Assembly: GCA_958510825.1 (NCBI GenBank)
Contig: OY294049.1
Span: forward strand, 37,786,774-37,850,773
Direction of reading: 5' to 3'
Origin: Brachypterus glaber
Taxonomy: Eukaryota; Arthropoda; Insecta; Coleoptera; Kateretidae
Length of the DNA: 64,000 nt
The notes under the pieces: model-generated
What the model was told of the DNA's origin: nothing
The model's database searches: none
Seen by the model: the letters and a program-made list of their open reading frames with translations, nothing else
Made by a program: the position numbers and the translations under genes
In this document: piece after piece, positions 62,814-64,000 of the stretch
Layout: each line of letters starts with the position of its first letter
Position numbering within the stretch: the first letter of the stretch is position 1

Positions 62814-62942
62814 TGTGTCTTGGTTCTAAAAAGGCCAATGTCACTTTGTCAATAGCAACGTTTTCACGTCAACTCTGATGTAATATTTTGAAAACGCTGC
62901 TATTGACAAAGTGACATTGGCCCTTTTAGAACCAAGCCACAT
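62814..62942. mobile_element. Foldback MITE
   Basis: TCTTGGTTCTAAAAAGGCCA and GTCACTTTGTCAATAGCA pair with their complements at 62897-62940. The same terminus (TCTTGGTTCTAAAAGGGCCA) occurs at 25892. Confidence 0.85.
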
Positions 62943-63229
62943 AATTATACTGTATAATTTATACAAATATGTATATATCTACTTAATTTTTTTTTTGCTA
63001 AAATGTAAATTTCAAAAAATCGAAATTGTTATTTTAAAAAAGCAAAACTTTAACCTTGTCTTTTTTTTTTTGCGAACTAAATAAATATTTTTGTTTGAAG
63101 TATAATTTTTAATTTGCCTAGATTAGACTTTGAATTGTTTTTTTTAGAATAATAATAATAATAATTTGCAAAATAACTAACAATATTAGTATTATTTTTA
63201 AAGGATAAAATATTTTAATATACCCTGGT

Positions 63230-63420
63230 AGAAAAGTACATAAATCTAACTAAACATAACATTAGATTAGTGACATTTTTATGTTTAGTCTCAAACGTTA
63301 TACAAAAACGTTATAAAATATATAAATCTAACCTTAAAAACTAACGTTTGACAAAAACGTTATAAAATACATAAATCTAACGTTAGTTTCCGAACTAAAT
63401 TCTAACCTTTTTCTAACCTT
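63230..63420 (+). repeat. Short tandem: AAAAACGTTATAAAATA(C/T)ATAAATCTAAC
   Basis: Two clear units and further partial copies of ACGTTATAAAATA plus ATAAATCTAAC, mixed with CTAACCTT motifs. Confidence 0.7.
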
Positions 63421-63498
63421 ATTCTAACTTTAAATATATTTTAAAAATTCATTATTAATACGTAAGCTATAGTAGAAAATACTCATTTCAGACAGCTA

Positions 63499-63747
63499 TG
63501 GGAACGTTCAAGTATTACGTAACGCAAATTGTACCAAAATTCATACACTTCATACCCCGGTTCTCGCGTTATTATAGATTATAGAGATTTTATATTTTGG
63601 CTACCCCCCCCCCCCCCCCCAAAACGGGGTGTGTTAAGGGGGGTAGCCAAAATGTGAAATCTCTACAGCCTTGAATAACGCGAGAACCGAGGTATGAAGT
63701 GTATGAATGTGTACATTTTGCGTTACGTAATACTTGAACTTTCCCTA
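63499..63747. mobile_element. TTACGTAA foldback family, copy E, with a second palindrome inside
   Basis: GGGAACGTTCAAGTATTACG and complement enclose a different inner palindrome (CCCCGGTTCTCGCGTTATTA with its partner, around a poly-C run at 63606-63620). Confidence 0.85.
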
Positions 63748-64000
63748 TGTGCCTAGGTTTGATAATTATTTATTATTTATATAAGTTTTAAAACAATATC
63801 CCCCAAAAGTCAAAATTATAGTAAGTCTGGCAACGCTGTACTAGAATTGAAAAAATATTTTAAGATTCTGAATGTATAAATAAATATTAACTAACTAAAT
63901 ATAAAGTTTTTCTGAGAGGTAAACGTATTTATCGAAGTATAACAGCATATTACACGAAAAATATTTAGGGCAACCTAAAAAGATGGCTATTTTATAAATA

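Noticed and set aside
61140..64000. Missing N-terminal exons of PHAF1
   Set aside because: I looked on the minus strand for the conserved segment before KYCG (the human phrase is FDAFNQRLKVIEV) and found no convincing match; probably beyond the right edge.

Overview
The window is AT-rich, repeat-dense nuclear DNA of an animal, almost certainly an insect. Its genes are short coding exons separated by GT-AG introns, with insect-like versions of G-alpha-s, dysbindin and PHAF1, and the intergenic and intronic DNA is crowded with foldback/MITE-type DNA transposons. A beetle would fit, but I cannot fix the order from sequence alone. No bacterial or viral gene system was seen.

Layout. 1-7.1 kb: repeats only (short tandem arrays, a probable SINE, three copies of a hAT-like MITE with 8-bp target duplications). 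7195-7461 (-): first coding exon of G-alpha-s; the rest of the gene lies off the left edge. 7.5-21.4 kb: upstream DNA of that gene, then a long run of foldback elements. 21413-21612: 200 Ns, almost certainly a scaffolding placeholder, which cuts a C2H2 zinc-finger gene. 21.6-33.15 kb (-): the 5' part of that gene, five exons recovered with matching splice phases, one of them possibly alternative. 33.2-45.8 kb: no gene, but a ~1 kb hairpin minisatellite with higher-order structure, a nested palindrome complex and several repeat families. 45804-48268 (-): a complete five-exon gene for a 721-residue protein I do not recognise, with a Tyr/Asn/Gln/Pro-rich centre. 48593-49432 (+): a complete three-exon dysbindin gene, divergent from it across 324 bp. 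49.4-56.6 kb: repeats, including a ~900-bp foldback and a broken Tc1-type transposon. 56623-61054 (-): the last five coding exons of PHAF1, including a 26-codon terminal exon; its first ~95 residues lie to the right of the window. 61.1-64 kb: more foldback elements.

The five genes show no sign of being a functional cluster. G-alpha-s acts in hormone/cAMP signalling, dysbindin in lysosome-related organelle and synaptic sorting, and PHAF1 in autophagy. The most informative points are the exon structures rebuilt by splice phase, the scaffold gap inside the zinc-finger gene, the satellite at 37.5-38.5 kb, and coding remnants of transposons. I found no convincing novel multi-gene system.
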